A stretch of DNA of 64,000 nucleotides from Riptortus pedestris. Its lineage: Eukaryota > Arthropoda > Insecta > Hemiptera > Alydidae. Of this stretch, positions 1-12,221 are shown one piece after another; position 1 is the stretch's first letter, and each line of letters begins with the position of its first letter. The stretch is from the NCBI GenBank assembly GCA_019009955.1, contig CM032228.1, forward strand, positions 173,920,001 to 173,984,000, written 5' to 3'. The notes beneath the pieces are model-generated. The model saw nothing but the letters and a program-made list of their open reading frames with translations. It did not search any database and had not been told where the DNA came from. Both the position numbers and the translations under genes were made by a program.

Positions 1-2450
1 TAGTAGATTAGTATTAATGGGCGATATTATATTATCCATTAGGTACTCTTATCCAATACTCCATTAGAATGTACAACAACTAGTACTTTATTAAAATATT
101 CGTTCAAATATTCATCCTTGTTTGTGATGTGAGTAAAAACACTTATTTAATGACTTACTACTGTTAACTCTTTATACATGAATTTATTACCCAAATTAAT
201 TAAATAATATAAACATTTTTCTGGGAAACCTAACTCCAAAATTGCGATTAATATATTTAGGATTTTACAATGAAAAAAGCTAAGGGATTTGAGATGTAAA
301 CGCATGCATTTTATCATAAGACATTTACTATTATATAATCGTTAACATTGTCTACTTTACGTTATAATAAATGATATAAATAATATGCTTTAAATTATCT
401 TTTTCGTTCACACGCAGTTAAATGATTTGAAAGATTTTAAAACATGTTGCTGTCTTTGTATTATACCCTCACTAACCTTGAAGATTTTCAATAGAGTGGA
501 ATTATTTTAGATTTTGGTCTATGTATTTGAAGAATTTCACCGCTACTTTTATAGTTTTAAAGTAAAAAAAATATATTTTTTTATAACTACAGTACCATAA
601 ACTGGACGTTAAAAAATAAACATTAATATTGCAAGTGAAGCATTTTGAAGATTACTTGTATTAGCATTGATAATAGGTGGTACATTAGTTTCAAGGTCTA
701 ACTCTCCCTTAACCTAGGTCTAACCATTAATGGTTCCCTCAGATTAAGGGTGTCAGAGGAAACATTTATTTGTAGACTAAGAAGAGAGGGGTAGCTGAGG
801 GGTGGGCTAGCGTGAGGCGTTTGATTTATGAATGATAATGAGCCTACTACCTGGAGGGGTGGAGGCCACACAAAGCAACCTCCAGCCTTTAGTATATTAA
901 AAGCGTTTGTCTGGATCAGTACATGGTGTCTTATGTGTTATGACAACCACTTAATGTTGATAAAGTGCCACCGGAATAAACCCCCACCGAATAATGTATG
1001 CTAATCCTCTAGCTTCTCACCTGAGCGCCAATCCGTTGCTTGTTACCTCCTCATCATTAAATCAGAGAGTAAAATTTATTTTGATTTTTTAAATTGTTTA
1101 ACCATTAAAGAATCTCATATAAACCTCCAATCCAGAAATCAAATTTGTGACCTCTGACAAACCCACCTGCCAGTAAGGATTAAATTTAAAAAAAATTGTC
1201 AACATATTATTATATTTGATAAAATCTGACCACACGATTTCGTTGTAATCCTACGGTATTATTTATAGGTTTCTTTTGGTAAATAAAAAAAGTTACTGTT
1301 CAATTTTTTTTTTTTTTATATCTGCTTTGAATGTGTTCTAAGGGATTCAATTTTTTTTTGTATTCACTCTTCGTTAAACCCCCCTCTCACTTAGTCGATT
1401 TCTATCAAAAGGGGTGGCGCACAACTAGATGTTACAGCAAACCTAAATATGAAATTAGGGCGTTCTAAGACTAGCCGTTTTTGAGTTATGCAAGATACGA
1501 ACATGTCACCATGAAGTTAGTCAAAAAGAGCTCAGGGAGGATCAAAAAAGATAAGTACGTCAAAATATGCAAATTGAAAGTTTTCGTGAGTACATTAGTT
1601 CTTATACTTAGCACCTCGGGAGAAGTAAAAAAAAAAAAAACTCCTAAAAATAACAATTTAATTCATAAAGAAACAAATTAATATATTTTTTTATTTATTA
1701 ACGTTATGCTTCTATTGGCTAATTGGGAAAGAAATTAATAAATTACAGATATAACGGGTTTGTTAAGACTTAGAACGCTGAGTGGTAACAGTTAAAATTG
1801 CTAAAACAAAAAACATACCTATCTCCTAGAACCTCAGCGTATTTAGCAAATTTCAAATTATATTTGACACCATTAAACCACATTATTTAAAATAAAATTG
1901 GCTATCGTCATTAAAACTTGGTGTTTAATCCTTTGAGGGTGTCGTAAAATTTTGGAGGTTGACGTCTATACAGGGCAGTTCTAAATGAGGCCATTCGAAA
2001 ATGTAAACATAAAATCCTAAATGTCGTGACACATCTATAAGTGTTTTATTTGGTCACTGCATAACTTGCCTATTATTTTATCGCAGAAAAACCATATACA
2101 TATTTTATGTGATTTTTTATAGGTATGAAACTATTCACAATTTTTTTTTGTTTTATTGTCCCTCCTTTTAATTGCGTTCCACGTTCACTACGTGCTTTCA
2201 AGTATGCACGTTAATAAAAGCTTCATGAAATTTCCAACTTAATAATATAGTAATATTTATTTATTCGTCTAGTTCCGCATCTTAGCGTGTTGTATCTGAG
2301 GCCTGCCTACAATTAAACAGGAAACCTCCTACACAACTCACTCAGTAATATCTGATTCCATAAAGTTATAAGATGTGTGGTTGCTTTAAAAGTAAAATAA
2401 ATGATGCTTTTCTAAATATATATTAAAAATATAGACGTTTAACAATGAAA
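1..2450. other. AT-rich single-copy-like DNA, no gene
   Basis: No convincing gene; reading frames are short and low-complexity. A GC-richer island at about 690-1060 contains homeodomain-type words (tgatttatga, attaatgg) and could be regulatory, but this is inference. Around 1377-1410 a C-rich stretch (aacccccctctcacttag) resembles the C-rich block of the HINE family and may be a very old fragment. Confidence 0.5.
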
Positions 2451-2525
2451 GTCCGTCACGCAGGGGCTGCGTAAACTAAGCAGATTTCCCGCGTGAAGTT
2501 ATACATTAGATAAATCTATATACAT
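2451..2525 (+). repeat. HINE 5'-end fragment
   Basis: Carries the canonical 5' terminus (gtccgtcacgcaggggctgc) and the subterminal agcagatttccc. Similarity is lost after about 75 bp, so this is a solo 5' end with no middle or 3' module. Confidence 0.85.
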
Positions 2526-3289
2526 TCTAATTCATACTTTAAGAAGTAGGACAACACAACAAAACAACAAAATGCAGTTCTGTGAGATTAACTACAAATA
2601 TTTTGGAATTATGAAACATTTTTATTCCTGATTATTATTTCTTGCCTGTCACAAATTTAGAATATTTTATTTTAATGTGTAATGAAATGATATACTTTGT
2701 ATAAGATATATATTGAACTGGTATCTCTTTATATGAAATACTTTAGTACACACATTTATTAGTTCAAAAAGTATATTAGTTTTGTAAAATGTATATAAAT
2801 TTAAGAGAGTGGGTATGCTCAAGTCACAGAGAATACATAAACTATCAACAAACTCATAAGACCAAAGCACAACTAGTATATTAATTTAAAATAAGATGGT
2901 AAGAAGGGATCAACATTTTCCCCTCCAATCAAATTCGCTTTTGTTCAAGAAGATAAGGGAGATTAAAATAAACACTCAAATTTTTATTTTTATATATTAT
3001 TTATGTATTTTTATTATTTATGCATTAGAATAAATAGGTTCCAAAACTATAAATACTGCATACTTCTATCTAACAAACATCCAAGAAATTGACAATTTTA
3101 TTAGTCGCAATAGGGGCAGGCCATGTAAAATTATTTTACTTCCATTACTGCTCATATTAATCTCATAGAATGTCTACTCTCATACTACAAGTGGTACAGA
3201 TGTTAGTAGGTTATTGAAACTTTGAATAAATGCAATTTGGGATGTAGATTTCGTGATGCTGATTTACGATGATTGGCTATTGAATGGAT

Positions 3290-3795
3290 AAAGATGACAA
3301 AAAAACATTAAACAAAAGAATAACTATGTACTGGTTACCCGGACATACAAACATTAAAAAGGCACACAAGTAGACGAACTTGCCAAATCAGCGACTCAAA
3401 AAAGAACTCACGACAACACATACTGTACATATCAAGCCCAAGCAAAACATATGATACTCAACTTATGGCAGAAAACTTGATTTACAACAACTGATAACAA
3501 TCTTCGAGAACTGAAACATACACTTGGAGAATGACCTTCCTCAAAAAGGCCAATTCGAAGGGAAGAAGTAGTTTTAACGAGGTTGAGAATTGGCCATTTA
3601 CGACTAACTCACACTTACCTACTTACTGGAGAAGACGAACACTACTGCCAACACTGTAACTGTAGACTTACTATAAAACATATACTTACTGACTGCTATT
3701 TAAGGACTCACATAGACCTACCAAACACTTTGACTGAATTACTACATGACTGTAGCCCGTATATAGACCGCGTATTACACTACTTGAAATATTAA
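3290..3795 (+). pseudogene. Non-LTR retrotransposon: RNase H end and C-terminal zinc-knuckle remnant
   Basis: Decayed 3' end of a LINE-type ORF2. The sequence shows a WLPGH segment and, after a frameshift near 3360, VDELAKSA, which is the last part of an RNase H domain. Two in-frame stops follow (near 3480 and 3530), then an open stretch from about 3560: LTRLRIGHLRLTH, then C-x2-C, LTIKHIL and a final Cys (CQHCNCRLTIKHILTDC), ending at TAA 3793-3795. This RNase H plus Cys/His tail is typical of I-group non-LTR elements with an RNase H domain. Endonuclease and reverse transcriptase are absent. The same family recurs at 18112-18290, 20225-20690 and 43665-44545. It is inactive, and the exact clade is uncertain. 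Confidence 0.85.
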
Positions 3796-3941
3796 AACAT
3801 TTTCAAAAAATTATAATGTAGGGCAATAATGAAATTATTTGAAGAAATGAGCATACTTACGTAAATGTAATAATGTTTTATGTTAAATAACTGATTCGTC
3901 GCTAAATCGCCCCAGTTGCGAAATGCGATTAGATGACAAAC

Positions 3942-4427
3942 GTCCGTCACGCAGGGGCTGCGTAAAACTAAGCAGATTTCCTACGTGAAGTTTTACAATA
4001 GAGAAATCCGCCTAATAACAACAGTAGTAGGAAGGAATCTCTAAACCTATTCACGATGGACGAATAATTACTGAAACGGCCCGCACTAGCTCTCGGCGGA
4101 GAGTCCCGAACATAGCCGACTTCTGCCGACCACACACATGCATACAAATGCAAATATCTTGGTTAATATTCAAGATACAGAATAACTATAGAGGACAATA
4201 TTTATAGTAAATTTAATTTGCGATAAGATTGATTCTATACAATTTTTCGATCTGACGCATAATAATGGAGATATTTCGAAAAAATCCCCCCCTCCAAACC
4301 CCCCTCCCACTGGTCCGATTTCAGCTATTAACGAACTTGATCTTTCTTTTTACGTAAAACGCTTAAATATGAAGTTTGGTAATGATCAAACAAAAATTGC
4401 GACCGCTAGAGCGTTAACAGAGCGTTA

Positions 4428-4460
<33 letters not shown>

Positions 4461-4593
4461 TATATAATTTTGAACGGACCTCATTTTCGTCATCTCCTGG
4501 GTAGGATCGATGGACATTTGAGGATATTTTTCAAAACTCGCGTCATGGGTACGACCTCAATAGCTGATTTCCCTTAAGGGAAATCTGCTAAAA
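3942..4593 (+). repeat. HINE full-length copy, 5' block C
   Basis: Both termini are present: gtccgtcacgcaggggctgc at the start and the 20-bp palindrome plus TGCTAAAA at the end. Between them lie block C, the conserved 'ctcggttaatattcaagata' region (here ctTggtt), the C-rich tract near 4287-4310, the GAACTTGATC region, (TA)n at 4429-4466 and the 3' module. Block C is shared with the copy at 17424-18111. Confidence 0.93.
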
Positions 4594-4948
4594 GGACAAA
4601 ATTTACTTGAAGCTCGATGATGTGATAAAACAGCCGACACACTGTAGAATTTTACTTGTCGTAAATTTTTCGCTTCTGCTGCATTTGAACTAGTCGGTTT
4701 GATCATGCCTGCTATCAACGAATGACCCAAAGGCCCACTTTAAGACACTTTAGCTCATCATAATAACAGGCTCTGAGACTAGAAAAGGCCACAGTTCAGT
4801 GTCTAGACTAGGAATCTCTCTGGCTCCTGCACACGGTGTTGGAATCCGGGGATCACTACAAGTGCATCACTAAATGGGATGGGACTGCACCTTTCTGACA
4901 GAGCGCACTCTTGATGCACAGATTCAGTGGTTGTCTTCCGGCAGAGAT
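4594..4948. other. Unassigned moderately GC-rich DNA
   Basis: No repeat family or long reading frame recognised. Base composition is more balanced than the flanks. Confidence 0.4.
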
Positions 4949-4985
4949 ATGTGTGTGTGTGTGGGTGTGTGTGTGTGTATATTTA

Positions 4986-5034
<49 letters not shown>
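4949..5034. repeat. Compound (GT)n-(AT)n microsatellite
   Basis: Imperfect GT run grading into about 24 AT units. It is not part of a HINE copy, since no flanking module is present. Confidence 0.95.
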
Positions 5035-5593
5035 TCACATACATACTAAAACTAGAACTGAAAGCGATCTGAACGCAACATGCCGATTTAATCGATTACA
5101 TAAACAATGGTATGTCATATGTATATAACACAAGTATAATTAAACATGACTAAAAGTAAATAAAACACGAAATCTGTAAATTCTGCGTAAACGTTTTTGA
5201 TACCATTGTACAACCGAACTTGTCTTATACTCGAGTAACATATTACAAAGCTATCACAGAGACATTAATTTCTGGTTTAAATTTAACTTGATTTTATGAA
5301 GTAGTACTTAATTTCATCTTCTTTTAAAACCTTTCAATGCGTCCTACCTGTTTGTGCCCTTTTTTTCAGTTTTAGTTGTTCTTACGTTTACCCTTGAGGC
5401 TTATGTGCCTACTGGAATTCAACAATGTTACCCCTATTCTTCTGATCAAAAACATTAACTATACTCTTGGGTCGAATTCCAGTCTTGTATTAATATTGCT
5501 GCGAAAACTGCATACTGAAAAATTACGCAAAGTTAATCACGTATTTAGGAAGTATGAAGTAAATGAATTCTGCAATAGCGATTGCGCCAGGAA
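5035..5593. other. Unassigned AT-rich DNA
   Basis: Holds an 86-codon frame (5376-5636) with no recognisable motif, judged chance. It abuts the solo-LTR-like sequence. Confidence 0.4.
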
Positions 5594-6051
5594 TGTTCTA
5601 GGCAACACCAGTCTGGGACCTACTCATTTTCTTTGAACTTGCCGCGCTCCTATAAAGCGGCCCAGCTCGCCCTACGTAATTCTCAGTTTTCTTACTAGTG
5701 AATAACAGTGCGATCAGGGCAGCTTTAGTGAACAGTGCAGTGTTTTTTGTGAAGATCAGTGCAGTGTCGTGCTTTTGTGGAGATAAGTGCTCTGCCGTGT
5801 TCTTGTAAAACTCAGCGCAGTGGCATGTTTTGTGATCTTCAGTGACTCGCGTGATCGTGATTACTGTGCAATAAGAAGTGAAGTTTTCAGTGCATTTTGT
5901 TATTAATAGTGAAGTATAATTTACCAAGTGTGCAGATCATGGTAAAATAAATTCTGCAGTAATGAAAATGCTTAAGTTTGTGTGTTAATTTTACAATCCA
6001 AAAGAACCCTAATAAACAACGTTTATTATTATTTTTGTAATAAGCGTAACA
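5594..6051 (+). mobile_element. Possible solo LTR
   Basis: The segment begins TG (tgttctaggcaaca) and ends CA (gcgtaaca). It carries a TATA box (tataaag, 5651-5657), a downstream transcribed-leader-like stretch and a polyadenylation signal (aataaa, 6011-6016) near its right end, the order expected of U3-R-U5. From about 5728 to 5915 it is built of roughly 28-bp degenerate tandem units around 'cagtgcagtg...tttttgtg'. No matching 4-6 bp target duplication was seen (aggaa versus atata) and there is no adjacent gag or pol. It could equally be a promoter with a minisatellite leader. Confidence 0.35.
5728..5915 (+). repeat. Degenerate ~28-bp tandem units
   Basis: About five to six imperfect copies of a unit containing cagtgcagtg followed by a T-rich stretch ending in ttttgtg. 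It lies inside the solo-LTR-like sequence, downstream of the TATA box. Confidence 0.6.
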
Positions 6052-6860
6052 ATATATTTACGATTAGAGTCTAAGTAAGACGTTCAATGAAGTACTGAAA
6101 TTTATTCTATGACTGAAATTTGTTTGTATGCAATCCATTTGCAGTTCAATGAATCTTGGCCAATTTTTCATTTAGTACTAAAAATAGTGGAAACAGTATA
6201 AAGAGGACACTTCGATTCTGTACAAATTAGGCATTGAGATAGTATTGCATTGTAACATTGCCATTGGCGTAGGAATGCAAATTCATATTCATTCCGACTT
6301 AATTACAACGTGTGGGATCGTCCTGTGGGTAGAGAGGTATAATAGAAGCGAAATATTTGTCTGCCTACGCTTTTATGTGGTCGGCCCTGATTGGAGCTCC
6401 CCCCACCTGTCTCTGTATGATTTTGTCAAAGAATACAACAATAGCCTTCATTTACTCAATACACTAAATTAAATTACAAAATACATTTGATGCACAACGA
6501 GTAAAGCCCTATTAGAAGAATTAAAGCCTTATTTCATTTCCTCATTACCAAAGGTCAAACAACGAGTCTTGTTTTCAATGCTGTTAATGTTTTTATAGCA
6601 TATTACATACTTTTTATTTATAAAACATATGTACTTGCTTTGAAATTTTGTTTAATAAAGCCAATTGTATGCAGCTCGAATCCATTAATACAAAAATTTG
6701 TCATTGGCCTAAATATAGTTCAATTGCACTTTAAATAGCCGACTCCTTCTCTGGAAATTATAGCTCAGAAGAATTTATATCATATTAGTTTAATTCCAAA
6801 TGAGCAACGATCATTAAATTTCGTTCAGAGTTCCATTTTTTTAGTTAATTTTTTCTATTA
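6052..6860. other. Unassigned AT-rich DNA
   Basis: No repeat or gene recognised. A 75-codon frame at 6245-6472 has no domain signature. Confidence 0.4.
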
Positions 6861-7286
6861 TCACATTTCCCTTAAAGGAAATCAGCCCTTTATCAGCTCA
6901 TGAGGCGATTTCCTAAAATGTTCATCGTTCCTGTAATATGAGATGACGAAAATGAGGTCATAGGATATATATACATACACACGTATACATGTCTCTTACT
7001 AGAGGTCGAAATTTGGAGTTTGATCGTTACAAAAATCGATACATAAATGTTTCTTGTAAAACAACAGATCAAGTTCGTTATACCGTTAAGAGCTAAAGCT
7101 TCAACTGTGGAAATTTCGAGAATTCAAAATATTTCGATTATTATTCGTCGGATCAATGATTTCGAAAAGCAATCTTACTGAAAATTAAGTTTTCTGTAAA
7201 TGTTATTGTGCACATTTTTTTTTCATCAGGGTTATTGACTAATATATTTGCATTTCTTAAAATTTGAGCCTTCATTAAACCCTCAT
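6861..7286 (-). repeat. Old, degenerate HINE copy
   Basis: Read on the minus strand it shows a decayed 3' palindrome (catttcccttaaaggaaatc), the 3' module, a shortened TA tract and the middle block up to the 'ttcattaaaccctc' region. It is interrupted at about 7287 by a younger HINE copy. Confidence 0.75.
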
Positions 7287-7395
7287 TTTAGAAGATTTTC
7301 CTTAAGGGAAATCAGCTATTGAGGTCGTACTCATGACGCGAGTTTCGAATAATTTCTTCAAATGTCCATCGATCCTACCCAGGAGATGACGAAAA

Positions 7396-7469
<74 letters not shown>

Positions 7470-8141
7470 CTGTTAACGCTCTAGCGATCGCAATTTTTGT
7501 TTGATCGTTACGAAACTCGATATTTAATCGTTTTATTTAAAAAGACAGATCAAGTTCGTTAATAGCTGAAATCGTACCAGAGGGAGGGGTGGGGGCGTTT
7601 AGAGGGGAGAGTTTCGAAAATTCGAAATATCTCTGTTATTATGCATCGGATCGAAAAATTGTATAGAACCAATCTTATTGCAAATTAAAATTACTATAAA
7701 TATTATTATATACACTTATTCTCTATCTTGAATACTAACCGAGATATTTGCATTTTTATGAAGCCTGTGGTCGGGTGTTGTTCGGGTTAGTTCGGCCGTT
7801 TTCGTAAGTCTCGGCTCTGGCGGAAGCTTCTAACCTAACCTGTCGTTTCTAACCTTACCTAACCTTCTTTACTTTGTGAGATTTATGCAAATACGTTCTG
7901 TTCATCCGCCCCCCCCCCTTCTTTCGTTCTTGGACTACTAAAATTTGAGTTATTAAAATATAAATTATTCTTACAATTCAGAAGCCGTTTCAGTTGGGAG
8001 TTTATTAAAATTAACTGAAAGATTTCTCATTACCGTTTGTATTTACTTATGGTGGTGTTGTGTAACCAGTATGCAGATTTCTCTATTGCTAAACTTCACA
8101 TAGGAAATCTGCTTAGTTTACGCAGCCCCTGCGTGACGGAC
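7287..8141 (-). repeat. Composite HINE copy (nested or recombinant)
   Basis: The 3' end (ttttagaagattttcctt) starts abruptly inside the older copy. The minus-strand order is 3' module, long (TA)n (7398-7466), C-rich tract, and an A-type block that stops near 7830. Block B sequence then follows (tactaaaatttgag onward) to a perfect 5' terminus at 8110-8141. Either a 5'-truncated A copy sits inside a B copy, or this is a recombinant. The A-block break matches that of the copy at 59362-59915. Confidence 0.85.
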
Positions 8142-8394
8142 TTTTTTTAGTAACCACTCGTTAACAATGAGTCATTATATCATGAAACGTCATATTCCAA
8201 CCTTAAATACCAAATATCATTTCCAAATATTAATATCTTACGTAATTTTTATTATGTGAGATATGTAAATAAGCACTGTTTTGACGTCGCCAATTAAGGT
8301 TTTACGGTATTGGCTCTAAAATGTTTGTTCCATCTACACCATACTCGATATTTTACTTTTCCATTCAAGACTAAAGGACGTATTAGTTAACAAG

Positions 8395-8888
8395 GTGGTG
8401 GGGGGGGGGGGGAGAATTCGAAATTTTAAAATATTTTCATTAGTATTAGACGGATCGAAAAATTGTATCGAACCAATCTTGTTTAACTTTTGGTCCTCTA
8501 CAATTAGTATTCTAACCTTTTAATGGTGTAAACCTCGAGTGGTGAGTTAAATTCCCGCCTTGGCAAATAGGAATGTATTTAGTGACAAACACTTTAAATA
8601 AAATCCTTAGTACGAACCTGATTAGAAATGGGTGGTAACCTGTACGTAACCCATCCAAATTAGCCATTGTAGCATAAAGTGGGCATTAATAAATTAATAA
8701 AAAACTTACATTTTAAATTTTAAGCTAGATATTATTATTTTCTTGTTTTCAGTCTTCAATAAACCTCCCGATACTATGCATCGAAGTTTGAATTGGAAAT
8801 GAAGAGTATATGGTATGATGACTTTAGTAGTATGTCGTTCCAGCCCGTGGGAAATCTGCATACTTTGTGCATCCCCTGCGTGACGGAC
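8395..8888 (-). repeat. HINE copy split by a SINE
   Basis: 8395-8490 is the minus-strand C-rich tract and middle block. 8725-8888 continues with 'cagtcttcaataaacc' and a decayed 5' terminus (atcccctgcgtgacggac, 8871-8888). A SINE 3' part (about 8521-8705) lies between, so the SINE inserted later. The 3' module and TA tract are missing. Confidence 0.7.
8521..8705 (+). mobile_element. tRNA-derived SINE, 5'-truncated, inside a HINE
   Basis: Begins near the B-box region (gtgagttaaattcccgcc). It continues through the body typical of this SINE (tggtaacctgtacgtaaccc, gtagcataaagtggg) to an attaataaat tail. It lacks the A box. Confidence 0.8.
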
Positions 8889-9844
8889 TTTCTTGTTTGT
8901 TTCTGATCTCTCAGTAGCGACATTCGATTAGCAAATGCGACCATATAATGTGATTCAACGAAAATGTCACTAAATCTCCATCGATCCTGACAAACGCCAT
9001 ATGTACCGATTTTCTTTGTTGTTACATACGTTCGATATATGACCTAAACGACTTTTTAAGTCAGCGAATATGTGATTAAATAGACGATTTCCTGGCGTGA
9101 TACTACTCACGTTTGTGGTATCCAGGATGCGTATACCTCAATAGAAACAGAACATTTCCGTCTTAGAGAAAGTCCCGAGGAACCTAAAATATATCTAACG
9201 AAAAGATGCCTATACACATAAAGACATGGCCAATACCCAAGACCTCGATCGAAATAATGACATGGACTATAGAAGTCTACGATGTTTCCTTCATCTATTG
9301 TTTCATGAAATGTTTTATATATCGAGTTAAAATTGTTATTTGAAAAAATCTGTTTTTTCTTAGTAATCTCTATCTCAATATTGTATCTTTAACGATGCAT
9401 TCAATAAAACAAGGATACGTTTATATTGCATTGTATTTTTGTAAGTCCGATAATATTTATTAAAAGTGGGCCCTGGGGACTCCCTTCTGAGCACAGACAC
9501 GCATGCGCGAAAAGGTACGAGCCCTCACAGAATCACAAAGACTCTTGTTAAAAATGTATTTTAAAGTACATTGATGGCAGGAACAAAGGGAACCAACAAC
9601 AGAGAATTGAAAGAATGAGCATGAGTTCCTCTCTTTTCCGAATTCTCTAATTAGTTCTCACAAGAGATCTTTGTAAATATTGGAATAATGGTTTAGTATT
9701 TTCACATCCCTCGGCTTTTGTGTAAGCCTTTTCACTCTGGCTTTTACTCTACTGACCTTACGTATTGTTAAAATTCGTATTACTAATATGTTAACCACTA
9801 AATTTAAGGTGATGATAGAGCGCCTATTGATGTTGTGTTTATGA
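8889..9844. other. Unassigned DNA
   Basis: No repeat family or gene recognised. The stretch around 9465-9530 is GC-richer than its surroundings. Confidence 0.4.
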
Positions 9845-10045
9845 TGAGCGTTATTAAGAACGGAGGATTAACACATTTAGTTAACGTTGTGTCGTGGGTT
9901 CGATTTTCGTTTGAGTTAAAAGAATTTATTTAGTAGTGAGCTCACTAAATAAAATTGTCTTGCCAGTGCATCTCTAACCTTAAAGGAAAAGGGTGACAAC
10001 CTGCAGATAACCCGTTACAACTAACCATAGCAACATAAATCAACA
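9845..10045 (+). mobile_element. Old tRNA-derived SINE copy
   Basis: Recognisable B box (gggttcgatttt, about 9897), the 'tttatttagt...ctcactaaataaa' body and the 'gacaacctgcagataaccc' 3' part. It is diverged, and no clear target duplication was found. Confidence 0.75.
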
Positions 10046-10404
10046 AAATACGCAAAACATTTCTACTTTATAAAGAATATCCGTTAATATCAATTTGTTT
10101 AAGTATTTTATTGACATATTTTCTTTTAATTTTTGATACTTCTGTAGAAGCGGTAAGAACCATTAAAACAGCTGTCTAACATGCGATTGTTGATTGTCCT
10201 TTACTTCCAACATAGACCTTCATATTGTTTATGTTTTGTTATATTATTTAAAATATTGATTTAAATTCAAATCATTCAACAAAAGATTTATCACATGCCT
10301 CACGGATCCTACACAATCTAGACTCCATTTTTTCTGCCATAAGAAGCCTTTGTAAACCGGACTTGAAATTTAATGCAGAATCGAGTTGTTTAGTAGGCAT
10401 AGAC

Positions 10405-10860
10405 AACGGCTCATAATAACGCAGATATTTCGATTTTTCTGTTTTATCCCCTCTTTTACCCCCCCCTCTCTTCCTTGTCTGATGAAAACAACAAGTCGTA
10501 TTAACAGTTAAAATAAAAAAGTTTGTGGTATACTGGCTTATTGCTTATGTGACTTGTAAAACTGGGGGTTTACTCAGGCGTGATAAATTAACAATGCAAC
10601 TGTAAACTAGCGTTTATAGTTAGCGAAAAAGTGTTTAATATTATAATGCATTTCATGATTTTTACAAGATATTTGGTTATATAACATTTTTTGATCCGAC
10701 TAATAATAACACAAAAATTTAGAATTTCATTTTTTCTCCCCTCTAAACCCCCACCCTCCACCTGGATCAATTTTAGCCGCTTTAGAACGAAGTAAATCGT
10801 TCTTTATATGCAAAACGCTTACATATCGAATTTGGTTATGTTAAAACTGCCAATACAGCT
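10405..10860 (+). repeat. Degenerate HINE remnants
   Basis: Two patches resemble the HINE middle block: 10405-10500 ('ataataacgcagatatttcg', a C-rich tract) and 10625-10860 ('gatccgactaataataacac', C-rich tract 10738-10760, acgcttacatatcga). Neither has termini. The minus-strand frame at 10588-10770 is a shadow of this repeat. Confidence 0.65.
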
Positions 10861-11463
10861 TTTGGCCTATATATTTAAAATGCATTCGATCTTTCTAAAA
10901 ACGCACCTAAATATTTTCAGTGTATAAATTCCAGGTCCTCGAGCTACCCTGTTTATCCAAGTAGCTAACAAAAAACCCAGAGAATGAGCCTCTCCTCCCA
11001 AAGTTACTGAAGTGTCGCTATATCAATGTCAGGCGTGCCCTGCTCTAGCATGGATTACTGCTACACGTTATAAATGCGGGGCAGGAGATGTAAAAGAGCA
11101 AGGGAGGGTTTGAAAACACACAATGGCCCCAAACTCTATGAATGAGTCGGGGAATATAAATCAAACCCGATCCGATACAATAGGTGCCCAGTCAATTCTG
11201 TTTAGCAGCTCCAATATTTTTTCCTCTCCTCGCCGACTCGTCCCTCGGATCGGCTGACCCCAACTCTCATTCATATGGCTCTACTCCCTGCCTCGATTTA
11301 TGGCTCAAAATCATCCTCCTACCTGCCCTACCTACCGCAGCTTGCCCTTCTTAGCTCATCAAAACTATTCACTAAAATGACTGGGGTTACTTAACTAGTG
11401 GAGTTATAGTACTTCACGTTTTCCCTTAATACATAAGCTGTAAGCACTATTATTAGTAAAAAA
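10861..11463. other. GC-richer single-copy island
   Basis: No repeat matches within the window and no long reading frame. Composition is clearly richer in C than the flanks at about 11220-11345. Candidate conserved non-coding DNA (inference). Confidence 0.35.
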
Positions 11464-11880
11464 TCCGTCACGCAGGGGCTGCGTAAACTAAGCAGACTTC
11501 CCACGAGAAGTGATACAATATAGAAATTTCACGAGAGACAAACGTTCACGGAAACGGCAGAACTAGCTTTTGCCGGAAACCCACTACTAGGACCGAAATT
11601 AGCCGATCTCATCTCGTCCGCTAAGTACGTACACACTTAATATAAAAGCAAATATATTGGTTAATATTCAAGATAGAGTATAAATCAATATTAATAGTAA
11701 ATTTAATTTGCAATAAGATTGGTTCTATACAATTTTGCGATCCGACGTGTAATAACGGAGATATTTCGAATTTTCGAAAATCCCTCTTCTAACCACCCTC
11801 CTCCCACTGGTCCGATTTCAGCCGTTAACGAACTTGATCTTTATTTTTACATAAAAGAATTATAGGTAAATAATAATAAT

Positions 11881-11928
<48 letters not shown>

Positions 11929-12047
11929 GAACGTACCTCATTTTCGTGATCTGGGTAGCGTCGATGGACGTTTGAAGAAAGTTTTTGAAAATCGCGTCAT
12001 GAGTGCGACCTCAATTGCTGATATCCATTAAGGGAAATCTGCTAAAA
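11464..12047 (+). repeat. HINE full-length copy, 5' block A
   Basis: 5' terminus, the subterminal inverted repeat (agcagacttccc, one change), block A (aatttcacgagag), C-rich tract, (TA)n 11886-11932, and a 3' module ending in a slightly decayed palindrome (atatccattaagggaaatct) and GCTAAAA. Confidence 0.92.
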
Positions 12048-12221
12048 TACGAATAAAATGAAGGCTTTCAAATCTATTAGTTAGTTCGTTCTTGGAAAAA
12101 TAAAGTGAGTGAAAATATTATTTTTTGGCGGAATACATGATATATAGAATAAAGTAAGTTTAACAAGTTAGCTGGAGGGGGTGGGGGCTTCATTCTCAGC
12201 AGTTTATTTTTCTGACTGAAA

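Noticed and set aside
2451..2560. HINE copies as ordinary TIR (cut-and-paste) MITEs
   Set aside because: The inverted AGCAGATTTCCC is about 30 bp inside the 5' end but near the very end at 3'. No target duplication is seen, and the termini are asymmetric.
4949..5034. CRISPR array or tandem gene array
   Set aside because: Simple (GT)n(AT)n; no spacer-repeat structure occurs anywhere in the window.
5376..5636. 86-codon frame upstream of the solo-LTR-like sequence as a retrotransposon gene end
   Set aside because: No protease, reverse transcriptase, integrase or envelope-like motif; it crosses the LTR boundary without any signal.
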